From: Gemmatimonadota bacterium
GTDB taxonomy: Bacteria > Gemmatimonadota > Gemmatimonadetes > Gemmatimonadales > Gemmatimonadaceae
NCBI GenBank assembly: GCA_016704465.1
Contig: JADJAD010000013.1
Span: forward strand, 62,001 to 126,000
Reading direction: 5' to 3'
DNA: 64,000 nt
The notes beneath the pieces were generated by a model that made no database searches, was not told the origin of the DNA, and was given only the letters and a program-made list of their open reading frames with translations. Each line of letters opens with the position of its first letter. Within the stretch, counting starts at the first letter, position 1. The translations under genes were made by a program, and so were the position numbers. Positions 25,971-35,409 of the stretch are shown one piece after another.

Positions 25971-26244
25971 TCCAATCTCCCGGTGCACCGCCGTCTCCAT
26001 ACGGAGACGGCGCTCGCGCGGCACGACGCAGCCGAACAATTCGGTCAGTCCGCTGCATGCAAGAACGTCGATCGACGTTCGCGCAACAAGGGGAAGAGGG
26101 TGCCGAGGCCCGAAGAGAGGCGATTCGGCGCACGGCGGCTCGCTTCGGCATCGACGAGTGGCTGCAGCTCCCCCAGGTGACGGCAACGTCGCCTTCTCGA
26201 GGATCACGCGCTGCCAAGTCCGCGCGACGAGCGCTGCTGCCGAG
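25971..26244. other. Gap of about 270 bp between DUF2203 and a lipoprotein gene
   Basis: The region lies between two minus-strand genes and probably holds the promoter of the DUF2203 unit. Open frames on both strands are Arg/Ser-rich and do not look coding. No hairpin with a T-tract was seen. Confidence 0.4.
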
Positions 26245-27510
26245 TCAGGAGACACGGCGATCCCGAGAGCCCGAGACCCATCGCACGGTGGAGGTGCGCT
26301 GCGATCGGCGCGAGGCGGTGCGCACCTCACCGGAGTAGAGTGCTGCCTCGTCGAATGCCCGTCGAAGGGCCGGGACCATGGTCGCGGCCGCGCCCGGGAG
26401 GTCGAGGCGATGCACGCGCCGCACGGGGACAGGGACCCGCGCCACCGTCCACTCGCTGTGCTCACGCCGAAGGGCAAGGGCGGCTGACTCTCCCGTCGAG
26501 TCCTCGCGGGCAACCACGTCGTATCCCGTCCCTCGCCACACGAGCGCTCGACCGCCGGAATCAGTGGCGACCGGAATCCCGTCACGGACCGCATCCCACC
26601 ACGACCCGGCCTCGATCGAGATCGGCGGAAGGGGGAGCGCGTAGCCTCCGGCACGCGGTCCTCGCCCGGGCACCACGAATGCCACCGCAGGCGCCCCGTC
26701 CACTTCGACGAGCGAAAACGACAGGGAGTCGAACGTGAAACCCGCGAGCGCCGTCGCAGCGCGGCGGGCGCGCTCATCGCTGGTACGCCGAATGGAGTCG
26801 ATGGCCGCCGCCAACAGCCGATTCCCCTCGCGGAAGACATCGCCGGCCTTCTGCTTGCCGATCAGCTCATCGAGCGAGACTGCGTGCCCGTCTCGCGCAT
26901 CGAGGACGCCGCGGCGGGTGACGTGCTGATCGCGCTCGCCGAGCACGTCGATGTCGACGTGTTGCTCGATCATCAGGAATGGGCCGGCGACGTCGAGCAG
27001 TTCGGTGTCGGTGGTGGCGTGCGTCGACGGCTCTTCGGCAGCCTCCTCGTCTGGGGCGAGCGGCAGGTCGTTCGGGTGACGGGCGGCGTAGTCGGCCGCC
27101 AGCGCGACGAGCACGCTGTCGTCCAACAGCAGCAGCGAATCGCCGGTGGCCACGTCACGTCTCCAGACCCGCTGGCCGAGGATCACGGCGTCGATGTACG
27201 ACAGATCGACATCCGTCAGGTAGAGCTCGTAGAATCGACCGCCGTGTTCCGTCAGGAGCATGGGCGAACGCCGCACCCGCAGTCCGGCGCTATCACTCTC
27301 GACCCAGAACGTGGAGTCGCCGGCTGAGACAAGGAACGACGCTGCGGGAAGGTCGGTTCGTGCGTTGCGCGACCCGACGCATGCAGACAACGCGGTCACG
27401 ACCAGCGCAGCCGCCATCAGCGCAGCCACCACCAGCACCGCGCGCCCCGTGACGCACGATGGGCGTTCGGGGCGCGGGAGCGATTCGAGGTGCGCGCGAC
27501 GGAGATTCAT
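26245..27510 (-). CDS. Putative lipoprotein, possibly DUF3298-like, unknown function
   Basis: A 421-residue protein with a long basic n-region, a hydrophobic stretch and a lipobox-like VVTALSACVGS (Cys near residue 44). The body includes FYELYLTDVDLSYIDAVILGQRVW and repeated strand segments, with a central DVDVLGERDQHVTRRGVLDARDG. This loosely recalls secreted proteins that compare a stored value with a computed one, but I cannot name a family with confidence. The last 30 residues are Arg/Ser-rich and may be beyond the folded domain. No Shine-Dalgarno; a TATATT box lies 9 nt before the ATG. Confidence 0.75.
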   Translation of the reverse strand: MNLRRAHLESLPRPERPSCVTGRAVLVVAALMAAALVVTALSACVGSRNARTDLPAASFLVSAGDSTFWVESDSAGLRVRRSPMLLTEHGGRFYELYLTDVDLSYIDAVILGQRVWRRDVATGDSLLLLDDSVLVALAADYAARHPNDLPLAPDEEAAEEPSTHATTDTELLDVAGPFLMIEQHVDIDVLGERDQHVTRRGVLDARDGHAVSLDELIGKQKAGDVFREGNRLLAAAIDSIRRTSDERARRAATALAGFTFDSLSFSLVEVDGAPAVAFVVPGRGPRAGGYALPLPPISIEAGSWWDAVRDGIPVATDSGGRALVWRGTGYDVVAREDSTGESAALALRREHSEWTVARVPVPVRRVHRLDLPGAAATMVPALRRAFDEAALYSGEVRTASRRSQRTSTVRWVSGSRDRRVS

Positions 27511-27519
27511 GGCCGGGAG

Positions 27520-27525
27520 AATATA
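27520..27525 (-). promoter_or_regulatory. Probable leaderless -10 box (TATATT) before the lipoprotein gene
   Basis: Read on the minus strand, TATATT is followed by 9 nt and then the ATG at 27510, the same arrangement as at rnz. No Shine-Dalgarno is present. Confidence 0.5.
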
Positions 27526-27587
27526 GCCTCGCCCCTGACGTCGTCCCGTGCCCGGCTGCGCCGTGCGGTGTGCGGGATGCGCGGGCA

Positions 27588-27626
27588 GCAGGAGCCGATG
27601 GCAGGAGCCTATCGCAGGAGCCTATC
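27588..27626. repeat. 13-bp tandem repeat (gcaggagcctatc), 3 copies
   Basis: Two exact copies (27601-27613 and 27614-27626) follow one with two changes (27588-27600). The array lies in the gap between the aminotransferase gene end and the lipoprotein promoter. Confidence 0.93.
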
Positions 27627-27654
27627 GCGTGCGCCGCACGCAGCGCGCGGGCGA

Positions 27655-28950
27655 CTATCTGTCCGCGGGCGTGTGCTGCGCGGCGATGATCGCGACAGCG
27701 GCGACAAGGCGATCGACCTCCTCGTTCGTGGTATAGCAGGCGCAGCCGGCGCGGACGACGCCGTCGGCAAGCTGACCGAGGCGCTCCAGCACCGTCACGG
27801 CGTAAAAATCGCCATTGGAGGCGTAGATGCCGTGTGGTACGAGGGCGCGCGCAACCTCGGTGGATGTCCAGCCGGCCACGGTGAAGATCACGGTCGGCGT
27901 TCGCGGTCCGGCGCCGGGCGTCGTGCCGTAGAGGGTGACGCCGTCGATCGCCGCGAGCCCGTTCCACAGTCGAGCGACGAGGGCGTCGCCGCGGGCGTGC
28001 AGTCCGGCCAGGGCCCGCGTGAGCCGCTCACGCCTGCTGGCGGCACCGCTCGTCGAGTCGAGCGACGCGAGAAAGTCCACGGCCGCGCCCACGCCCACGA
28101 TTCCCTCGTGGTTCTGGGTCCCGGTCTCCAGTCGTTCTTGCGATTCGTCGGGGGCCGGTTCGAGCTTGGCGAGGTCGAGGCGCTCGACCAGGGCGCGACG
28201 GCCGTACAGGACACCGGCGTGGGGGCCGTAGAACTTGTACGGCGAGCAGGCGAGGAAGTCGCAGTCCCACGCCTTCACGTCGATCACTCCATGGGCGGCG
28301 TAGTGCACGGCATCGACGAAGCTCAGGGCGCCGGCGTCGTGCGCCAGTCGGGTCGCGGCGGCCACGTCGACCACGGTTCCCAGTGCATTCGACGCCGCCC
28401 CGATGGCGAGCAGCCGAGTGCGGGACGTGAAGGCACGCCGCAGGTCGTCCCAGTCGAGGGTGCCGCTGCGCGGGTCCATGCGCACGGTGCGAACGACCAT
28501 GCCGCGATCCTTGGCCATGTGGCGCCACGGGGCCACGTTGGCGTGGTGGTCCAGTTCCGTGACGATCACCTCGTCGCCCGCGGCCCACTGCCTGCCTAAC
28601 GCGTGCGCCACGTGAAAGGTGATGGTCGTCATGTTGTTGCCGAACGACACCTCGTCGGGAGCGGCGTTGAGCAGGTCGGCCACCGCGACCCGGGCGGCGT
28701 TGAGTTGCGCGTCCGTCTCGTGCGACGTGGGATAGTCCCAATGCGTATTGGCGTTGTGGTGGAGCAGGTAGTCGCTCATGGCCTTCACCACCTCGATCGG
28801 CACCTGTGTCCCGCCTGGCCCGTCGAAGAATGCCACGGGGAGTCCCTGTTCCCTGCGGGCGAGCGCAGGAAACTGCGCGCGAATCTCGGCGACCGACCGG
28901 AGGGAGTCGGGCGCGGTGGCTGGCACGGTGTCAGGCATGAGGTCGCGCAT
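27655..28950 (-). CDS. Class V aminotransferase, cysteine desulfurase-like (VC1184 type)
   Basis: A PLP-dependent enzyme of about 431 residues. The N-terminal FFDGPGGTQVP, the HHANVAPW histidine region, and the SPYKFYGPHAGVL lysine segment match the NifS/SufS-like VC1184 subfamily. Near the C-terminus the segment equivalent to the active-site loop reads RAGCACYTTNEEVDRL. Members resemble cysteine desulfurases but many have no proven desulfurase role. ATG 28950 or 28938 is more plausible than the first possible start, as the extra N-terminal residues are Pro-rich; there is no clear Shine-Dalgarno. No Fe-S assembly genes are nearby. Confidence 0.88.
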   Translation of the reverse strand: MRDLMPDTVPATAPDSLRSVAEIRAQFPALARREQGLPVAFFDGPGGTQVPIEVVKAMSDYLLHHNANTHWDYPTSHETDAQLNAARVAVADLLNAAPDEVSFGNNMTTITFHVAHALGRQWAAGDEVIVTELDHHANVAPWRHMAKDRGMVVRTVRMDPRSGTLDWDDLRRAFTSRTRLLAIGAASNALGTVVDVAAATRLAHDAGALSFVDAVHYAAHGVIDVKAWDCDFLACSPYKFYGPHAGVLYGRRALVERLDLAKLEPAPDESQERLETGTQNHEGIVGVGAAVDFLASLDSTSGAASRRERLTRALAGLHARGDALVARLWNGLAAIDGVTLYGTTPGAGPRTPTVIFTVAGWTSTEVARALVPHGIYASNGDFYAVTVLERLGQLADGVVRAGCACYTTNEEVDRLVAAVAIIAAQHTPADR

Positions 28951-29030
28951 GAGGTCGGGACGACGGGAAGTCGGAGGGGGACAAGGCGGCGGGAGGTGTG
29001 TACCCGCCACGGGGCGAGCCGGTCGTGAAC

Positions 29031-29069
29031 CGGTTATGGATCGGTTGTGGATCGGTTGTGGATCGGTTG
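29031..29069. repeat. 11-bp tandem repeat (cggttgtggat), 3.5 copies
   Basis: One unit with a single change (29031-29041), two exact copies (29042-29063) and a partial one. It lies just past the stop codon of the 3-hydroxyisobutyrate-dehydrogenase-like gene, upstream of the aminotransferase. Confidence 0.93.
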
Positions 29070-29073
29070 CTGT

Positions 29074-29961
29074 TCAGTCGCTGATCACTGTTGCGGACCA
29101 TTCTTCGACCAGACGCACCGCCTCGACGTGGTCGGCTGTTTCGCCGAGTTCGTGGCGGGCCAGGCGAAAGAGCTCCGCCACTTGCTGGATGACCGGTGAC
29201 GCGACGCGCTGGTCGCGGATGAACTCCGCAGCAATTGCGACGTCCTTCTCCAGCAGCGCCAGGCGAAAGGTCTGCGGAAATGCCCGGGTCACGACCCGCT
29301 GCGGAATGAGGTTCTCAGAGGTATTGGAGCGACCGCTCGACGCATTGATCACGTCCAGCGCCGCCGATGGCTTCACCCCGGCCTTGGCGAGTGCCGCCAA
29401 CCCCTCGGCAGCGGACCAGATGTGTACGGCGAGCAGGGCGTTGTTCACCGCCTTGAGGGCGTCGCCCGCTCCCGTGGGGCCGACGAGCACGATCTTGCGT
29501 CCGAAGAACTCGAGCACGGGGCGTGCGCGGGCGAAGGTGACCTCGTCGCCGCCGCACATGACGGTCAGCGTCCCGGCTTCGGCACCGGACACGCCACCAC
29601 TCACGGGGGCGTCGATGAAGGCAATCCCGCGCTCGCCGAGACGCGCCGCGATGCGCCGCGACGATTGCGGATCGCCAGACGTGCAATCGATCAGGAGCGT
29701 TCCGGCGGCCATCCCGGCCAGAAGTCCGGTCGGGCCGTCGAGCAGCGATTCGACCTCTCGCGAGGTGGGGAGGCAGGTCAGCACGACCTCCGCGCCCGTG
29801 GCGGCCGCTGCTGGCGTCGGCTCAGCGCTCGCGCCGGTGGCAGCTGCAAACGTCGCGGCCGTTTCGGCGGTGCGGTTCCACACCGTGAGCGACGATTTCG
29901 CCGCCACGTGTCGTGCCATGGGGGTCCCGATGGCCCCGAGTCCCAGGAAGGCTGTTTTCAT
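29074..29961 (-). CDS. 3-hydroxyisobutyrate dehydrogenase family NAD(P)-dependent oxidoreductase
   Basis: A 295-residue beta-hydroxyacid dehydrogenase. The Rossmann motif GLGAIGTPMARH is at about residues 7-18. The substrate-binding motif DAPVSGGVSGAEAGTLTVM follows, and GDALKAVNN carries the catalytic Lys. The family covers 3-hydroxyisobutyrate, tartronate semialdehyde and succinic semialdehyde reductases; the substrate is not determined by context. ATG 29961 is chosen because the Rossmann strand starts two residues later; a GTG two codons upstream is also possible. Confidence 0.93.
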   Translation of the reverse strand: MKTAFLGLGAIGTPMARHVAAKSSLTVWNRTAETAATFAAATGASAEPTPAAAATGAEVVLTCLPTSREVESLLDGPTGLLAGMAAGTLLIDCTSGDPQSSRRIAARLGERGIAFIDAPVSGGVSGAEAGTLTVMCGGDEVTFARARPVLEFFGRKIVLVGPTGAGDALKAVNNALLAVHIWSAAEGLAALAKAGVKPSAALDVINASSGRSNTSENLIPQRVVTRAFPQTFRLALLEKDVAIAAEFIRDQRVASPVIQQVAELFRLARHELGETADHVEAVRLVEEWSATVISD

Positions 29962-30003
29962 GCACACAATCTCGCCTTACCGGATCGTTCGCGGGAGTGC
30001 GAG

Positions 30004-30009
30004 TATGTT
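30004..30009 (+). promoter_or_regulatory. Possible leaderless -10 box (TATGTT) before the HMA-like gene
   Basis: TATGTT ends 8 nt before ATG 30018 and there is no Shine-Dalgarno. It lies in the short divergent gap shared with the dehydrogenase gene. Confidence 0.4.
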
Positions 30010-30017
30010 GTTCAGCC

Positions 30018-30374
30018 ATGATCTCCACGATCTACATCGATGGCATGCGCAGCGTGCACTGCGCCCGCGCCGTGTACACCTCGCTGGCCGGCGTGGCCGG
30101 TATCGACCGTGCCGACGTGTCGATCGGCCAGGCGGTCATCGAGCACGCCGGCGTGCTCGACGGGGCGACGGTCGCCGACGCGGTCGCCCGGGTGGGCTAT
30201 GCGGTACGGGTGGTCGTCACGGAGCGGCGGCTTCCGGTGCACGTGCCGGTGCACGTGCCGGTGGACGTGCTGGTGCATGTGCCGGTACACCGTCCGCCGC
30301 AGCCGCCGCCCGATGGCGCCACCGCTCCGGTCCCGCGAGGCGCCGATGGCGCGGATGGGGACGCAGGCGCCTAA
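30018..30374 (+). CDS. HMA-like ferredoxin-fold protein lacking the first metal-binding Cys, with repeat tail
   Basis: A 118-residue protein. Residues 1-68 match the heavy-metal-associated fold pattern: MISTIYIDGM strand, HCARAVYTSLAGVAGID helix, RADVSIGQAVIEH strand, ATVADAVARVGYAVRVV. The usual GMxCxxC is GMRSVHC, so only the second Cys remains and ordinary two-Cys Cu(I)/Hg(II) binding is unlikely. Residues about 72-92 are a VHVP repeat encoded by a 12-bp tandem repeat. The tail is Pro/Gly/Asp-rich. The TAA stop lies in a GCCTAACG word. The start follows directly after a TANNNT box. Confidence 0.72.
   Translation: MISTIYIDGMRSVHCARAVYTSLAGVAGIDRADVSIGQAVIEHAGVLDGATVADAVARVGYAVRVVVTERRLPVHVPVHVPVDVLVHVPVHRPPQPPPDGATAPVPRGADGADGDAGA
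30234..30291. repeat. 12-bp tandem repeat (ccggtgcacgtg), about 4.8 units
   Basis: Two exact units (30234-30257) are followed by three with substitutions. In frame they encode Pro-Val-His-Val repeats in the tail of the HMA-like protein. Confidence 0.93.
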
Positions 30375-30401
30375 CGCGGTCGATGGTGTCCGCCCGTGGC
30401 A

Positions 30402-32755
30402 TCACATCGAGAACCAGTAGCTCGCCTTCACGAGGAACGTGTTGTCGGGATGCGCCGAGAACAGGTTGCGGTAGTCGCGCCCGAATCGGAAGGTGCCTGC
30501 GTCGAGGCCATCCTGCACGCGTCCCTGGGCCCACACGAGGAAGAGCGTCGACCCCGGCCGATACTCCCATCGCAAGACGGTGTTGGAGCGGAACTGCTTG
30601 AAGTTGAAGCCGTCCGGCTCCCCTTCCTGCGTGAACGGGCGGAAGCGGCGCTCGTAGTCTCGCAGGCGCGGTGCCGACACGGCGCGCCAGTTGGAGTAGT
30701 CCCCCCCGGTCACGAACGGTTGTGCCCCTGCACGCTGGGGCTCAGGTTATACGAGGACGATCGCCCTCCGTCGGTTCGGCGAAACGAGAAATTGAACGAC
30801 GGGAAGACGGCGCGACGCTGGTCGCCGGTGAAGCCGGCCCACCCCTGCAGGCTCCCGTTCTCGTACAACGCCGGCCCGCCGCGCAGGCACGATGCGCAGT
30901 AGCTCCCCGTCTCGCCGCCAAAGCCGGCATAGACGAACCACATGTTCGTCAGCTGCCCGTTCATGTTGAGGTTTCCGCCCCGCCCGCCGCTCGTGCCGTC
31001 CGTATACCACGAGTTCCACTGGTTCAGGTTCACCTGCCAGCGGCGGTAGAACCACTTGGGCTGCTGCAGCATGAAGGCGAACCAATTGCTCCAGCCGAAG
31101 TTGTTGGCGTTCGTCATGAAGCCAACGTCGTTGATCTCGAGGCCGGGGCCCTTGTACCAGACGCCGCTGTAGAAGCGCGTGATCCCGCCGCCGTTCTTGG
31201 ACACGCCGAGTCCGGAACCGATGCCGGAGAGTGACGTACGCGTGGAGTCGTACGCCACGCCGTCGTCGGGACGTTGAAACAGGTGCACCGTCGAGCGCTG
31301 CGTGCGAGCGATCGCCGCCTCGGAGCCGCGCACCAGGCTGCCGTACACGTTGCCCGACACTTGGTAGCTGCTGCCCGGACCGAATCGATGGCGCGCATCG
31401 AACCCCGCCGTGTACGCCTCGCGCCGCAGGTATTGCTCGGTGTAGCCATCGAGCTGGCGGTTGACTGCCGTGAGCATCGCGCCGATGCCGCTCTGCCCCC
31501 CGCGCAGGTCCTGCTGCATGCGGGCTACGAAGTAGTTGGTCCGTGGTTCCACGGTGAGCGAGTCGGCCACGCTCTCGCGACCGGTCACGGCGTTCAGGAC
31601 TCCCAACGACAGACCGGACGACAGCCGGCCGGTGACCTTGGCGGCCCCGAGGATCGTCGAGTTGAGCGGCACCGCGTTCTGATCCTCGCTCAGGAAGCCG
31701 GCTTGCGGCGAGCGACCGATACGGCGGGAATAGAACGGGCCAGTGCACTGCCCATCGTTGCAATCAATGTCGAATCGGAAGATCCCCGTCCCTTCCAGGA
31801 AGAACGGGCGCCGTTCGTCGAAGAACTGCTCGAACGCACCCAGGTTGAGCACCCCGGGATCGGCCTCGACCTGGCCGAAGTCCGGATTGATCGTCGCATC
31901 AAGCGTCAGGTTGGACGAGAGACCGTACTTCAGGTCCGCTCCCAAGGACATGCGCTGCGACCGTCCGTAGCCGTCGGCGCGCAGTCGCGAGTCGTTGGCC
32001 TGCACCGAGTACGGCATCAGTTCCAGGCGACGCGGACTTCCGATGCCGGTCAGTCCGCGCACCTCGCCCAGCTGTGACGCGATCCCGAACTGCGAGCGAC
32101 GCCACAACGGCCAGCTCGATCGCTCGTTCGAGCGCGCGACCTCACGATGAATCCCGATCCCGAAGACGTGCTCCTCCCGCTGCGGGTAGCGCAACTGGCT
32201 CAGCGGGATGCGGAACTCGGCGGTCCACCCCAGGGAATCGATCGCCGTCTTCACGTCCCAGACCGCGTTCCACGTCACGTCCTCGTTGGAGTCGTCGTAC
32301 AGGTAGATGTCGCGCTGCACGCCGGCGGGATTCACCATGAACTGGTAGCCGGTGCGCCGGTCGTGGTACGAGTCGATGATCACGCGCACGTAGTCTGACT
32401 GGGTCCGCTCGTCGCGGCGCGAGAGCAGTGCCATGATGCTGTCCGGATGTGGATCGAAGGCCCGGACGAAGACATAGAGGTTTCGATCGTCGTAGGCGAT
32501 GCGCCCCTCCGTCTGGAACGACGGCTCGCCGTCCTCGACCGGATCGAAGACGCGGAATCCGCCGATGCGCTGCGCGGTTTGCCAGACGTCGTCCGTGTCG
32601 CCGCCGTCGATGGCCGGCGGACTGATCGCCCGACGGGCGATCGTGGTCGTGGTCGGGGCGGCTGTCGCGGCACTTACTGCCTTGGCGCGCAACTGCTGCG
32701 CACTCGCGAGCGCGGAGCACGAGACGATCAGGGCAAGGGTTACGATGATGCGCAT
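30402..32755 (-). pseudogene. DUF5916 outer-membrane protein gene with CBM9-like domain, frameshifted near its 3' end
   Basis: The main frame (30710-32755, about 681 residues) has a signal peptide (MRIIVTLALIVSCSALASAQ) and a CBM9-like domain at about residues 40-230 (PPAIDGGDTDDVWQTA, RIAYDDRNLYVFVRAFDP). A DUF5916 barrel follows, including LSSNLTLDATINPDFGQVE and FFDERRPFFLEGT. It ends early at 30710, while the natural C-terminus (NTVLRWEYRPGSTLFLVW...FLVKASYWFSM) continues in another frame to 30402. One missing G at 30725-30728 would join them; 2354 nt is one short of a multiple of three. Relatives usually have several more barrel strands at this join. GGAG lies 8 nt before ATG 32755. Confidence 0.8.
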
Positions 32756-33079
32756 TCGAGAACTCCAGCCTCGCGTGAAGGCCTGGCAGACGGGAACAAC
32801 CGTTGGACAACACGATCTTTCGGGAGGGGCGTTCACGCGGCCGAACCGTCCGCCGATGGCATGGGACGATCACGCGCGTGGTGAACGGTCGTCGTCGCGA
32901 CCAACGACTCGCGCGAGCGCGCGGCGCATCCGGCCACGCCCACTGTGACAACGCGCAAACGGAAATGGTTGGATGCGAAGTCGCGGGCGCGCTTGTTCGC
33001 CCTGTACGACGCCCGTAACTTGCGGCCCCCGCGGCCGGGCCGGTCGCACGCGCCAGTCGCAATTCGCCGGACGGCGGCC

Positions 33080-34462
33080 ATGACGTCATCCCAACGCAAC
33101 CAGGACAGCGCGCTCGCCGCGCTGCTCGCGCCGGACCTCCTCGTCATGCTCGCGGAGTCGCCGGGCGACGTCGCCGCGGAAACCGAGGAGCTGCACCCGA
33201 AGACGCTCGCCGATGTCGCCGAGGCGATGCCGTGGGATCGCGTCGCGGACTTGCTGCGCGCGCTCCCCGCCGCCCGCGCCGCCGACGTCCTCGAGTACCT
33301 GGACGAGGAACTCCGCACCGAAGTGCTCGAGGCGATGAGCACGGAGCAGGCCGCGGCGCTCATCTCGCAGATGACGCCCGACGAGCGCGCCGACATCCTC
33401 GAGGAACTCGAGGAGGAAACGGCCGACGAAATCCTGCACGACCTCCCGGACGCGGAGCGGCAGGAAACGGAGCGACTGCTTCAGTACGAGACCGACAGTG
33501 CCGGCGGCCTGATGACGACGGAGTTCGTGTCCGTGTCGCAGGACCTCTCCATGGAGGAGGCGCTGACCATCGTGCGCACCGCCGCGCGCTCGGGGCGCAA
33601 GGAAGCCATGCACGCCGTGTACGTCACCGACGCGCGCGGCGCGCTGGTCGGCGTGATGTCGCTGCGAGAGCTGGTGGCGGCCCCAGAGGGGAGCACGGTG
33701 CTCGACGTGGCGTGGACCGAGGTGGTCAAGGTCACCGCCACCGCCGACCGCGCCGAGGTCTCGGACCTCATCTCGGAGTACGACCTCGTCGCGATACCGG
33801 TCGTCGATGGATTCGAACGGATCCTCGGCGTGATCACGGTCGATGACGTGATCGACGCGATCGTCGAGGAGCAGACCGAGGATGTGCAGAAGCTCGGCGC
33901 GGTGCAGCCGCTCGAGGAGCCGTACTTCACGGTCGGATTCTGGAGCGTGGCGCGGAAGCGCGTCGGCTGGCTCGTGGTCCTGTTCATCGGCGAGATGTTC
34001 ACCGGGACGGCCATGCGCGCCTACGAGGACACGCTGGCCCAGGCACTCGCGCTGACGCTGTTCATTCCGCTGATCATCAGTTCCGGCGGGAACTCCGGCG
34101 CCCAGTCGGCGACGCTCATCACCCGTGCGCTCGCCGTGGGCGACGTGGAGATTCGGGATGCGATGCGAATCCTGCTCCGTGAATTCGGGCAGGGGATCGT
34201 GCTGGGGACGTGCCTCGGGGCGATCGGGTTCGTTCGCGCGCTGATGTGGGGCAACTCGACGACGCTGTCGGCCGTGGTCGCGCTGACGCTCGTCATGGTC
34301 GTGCTGGTGGGGAGCGTGGTCGGCGCAATGCTGCCGCTCGTCTTCAAGCGGCTGGGGTTCGATCCGGCCATTGCCTCGTCGCCGTTCGTCGCCTCGCTGG
34401 TGGACGTGACCGGGTTGGTGGTCTACTTCAACATTGCCCGCGCCCTGCTCCGGCTGCCATGA
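33080..34462 (+). CDS. mgtE: Magnesium transporter MgtE
   Basis: A 460-residue protein with the MgtE order. The N-terminal superhelical domain has repeated LPDxERQE/MTPDERADILEEL motifs. Two CBS domains follow (TTEFVSVSQDLSMEEAL and AIPVVDGFERILGVITVDDVIDAI), then five transmembrane segments with PLIISSGGNSGAQSATLITRAL, the Mg2+-selectivity region. MgtE is a Mg2+ channel gated by Mg2+ binding to the cytosolic domains. ATG 33080 starts at the N domain; the upstream extension to 32945 is Arg-rich and unlikely. The stop overlaps the next gene as ATGA. No Mg riboswitch is evident upstream. Confidence 0.95.
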   Translation: MTSSQRNQDSALAALLAPDLLVMLAESPGDVAAETEELHPKTLADVAEAMPWDRVADLLRALPAARAADVLEYLDEELRTEVLEAMSTEQAAALISQMTPDERADILEELEEETADEILHDLPDAERQETERLLQYETDSAGGLMTTEFVSVSQDLSMEEALTIVRTAARSGRKEAMHAVYVTDARGALVGVMSLRELVAAPEGSTVLDVAWTEVVKVTATADRAEVSDLISEYDLVAIPVVDGFERILGVITVDDVIDAIVEEQTEDVQKLGAVQPLEEPYFTVGFWSVARKRVGWLVVLFIGEMFTGTAMRAYEDTLAQALALTLFIPLIISSGGNSGAQSATLITRALAVGDVEIRDAMRILLREFGQGIVLGTCLGAIGFVRALMWGNSTTLSAVVALTLVMVVLVGSVVGAMLPLVFKRLGFDPAIASSPFVASLVDVTGLVVYFNIARALLRLP

Positions 34463-35409
34463 GTGGGCGGCACGACGCGGCGGGACAGCGGGCGCTCACG
34501 ACCGGTGCCGCAACGCTGGCGGTGCTGTGCTCGGCGCTGGGGTTCTCGACGATCGCGATCGGCACGGTGATCGCGACGCGCGATGGGACGGCCCTGTCCA
34601 CGGTGGTCCTCGGTCGGTTCCTGCTGGGCGCGGCCGTGCTCTTTCCCTTGGCCGGTGGCCGACGAGGGCTGGCCCTCGGCCGCGACCACGCCACGCGCAT
34701 CCTGCTGTGGGGCGGGACCGGCCAGGCCCTCATCAACCTCCTCAACCTCTCCGCGCTGGCCTACCTGCCGGCAGCGACCGTGGTCTTCCTGTTCTACACG
34801 TTTCCCGCGTGGGTGGCCGTGATCGCCGCGCTGCGTGGTACCGAGCGCGTGGGATCGATGCGGGCGGTCGCACTCCTGCTCTCGCTCGTCGGCATCGTGG
34901 TGATCCTCGGGGCACCGGACGCCGGGGTCATCTCACCGCTGGGGGCATCGCTCTCCCTGGCCGGCGCCTTCGTGTATGCGCTGTACATCCCGTTGCTCCG
35001 CCAGCTGCAGGTCGGCACGACGGCGCCGGTGGCGATCTTCTACATCGCTCTCGGCACCGCCGTGTCGATGCTCGCGTACGGGGCGATGCGCGGCGAGCTG
35101 ACTTGGCAGCTCTCCCCGCCGACCCTTGGCGCCATCGTGTGGCTCGCCCTCGTGCCGACGGTGGTCGCCATGCAGCTCTTCCTGCGCGGCCTCGAGACAC
35201 TCGGCCCCGTGCGCACGGCGATCATCTCGACTGCCGAGCCGTTCTGCGCGGCCCTGCTCGCCGCGGTGATCCTCGACCAACCGGTGACCGCGTCGACCGT
35301 CGTCGGCGGAGCGCTCATTGCCGCCGCTGTGCTGCTGCTGCAGCGCCCGGACGCAGGGCGCATGGACGACCGCGTCACCACGCGGGGAGGCGGACCCGCG
35401 GCTGCCTAA
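34459..35409 (+). CDS. EamA/DMT family transporter
   Basis: A 316-residue membrane protein with about ten transmembrane segments in two EamA repeats (for example GQALINLLNLSALAYLPAATV and ETLGPVRTAIISTAEPFCAA, the latter typical of the second repeat). Such drug/metabolite transporters export amino acids, nucleosides or drugs; the substrate is unknown. The start is fixed by ATGA overlap with mgtE, implying coupled translation. The stop TAA lies in a GCCTAACG word that also supplies the TAG stop of the convergent SURF1 gene. Confidence 0.92.
   Translation: MSGRHDAAGQRALTTGAATLAVLCSALGFSTIAIGTVIATRDGTALSTVVLGRFLLGAAVLFPLAGGRRGLALGRDHATRILLWGGTGQALINLLNLSALAYLPAATVVFLFYTFPAWVAVIAALRGTERVGSMRAVALLLSLVGIVVILGAPDAGVISPLGASLSLAGAFVYALYIPLLRQLQVGTTAPVAIFYIALGTAVSMLAYGAMRGELTWQLSPPTLGAIVWLALVPTVVAMQLFLRGLETLGPVRTAIISTAEPFCAALLAAVILDQPVTASTVVGGALIAAAVLLLQRPDAGRMDDRVTTRGGGPAAA

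Noticed and set aside
30402..30713. Independent 103-residue gene starting at GTG 30713
   Set aside because: It is the natural C-terminus of the DUF5916 protein in a shifted frame; the GTGA overlap is incidental to the frameshift.
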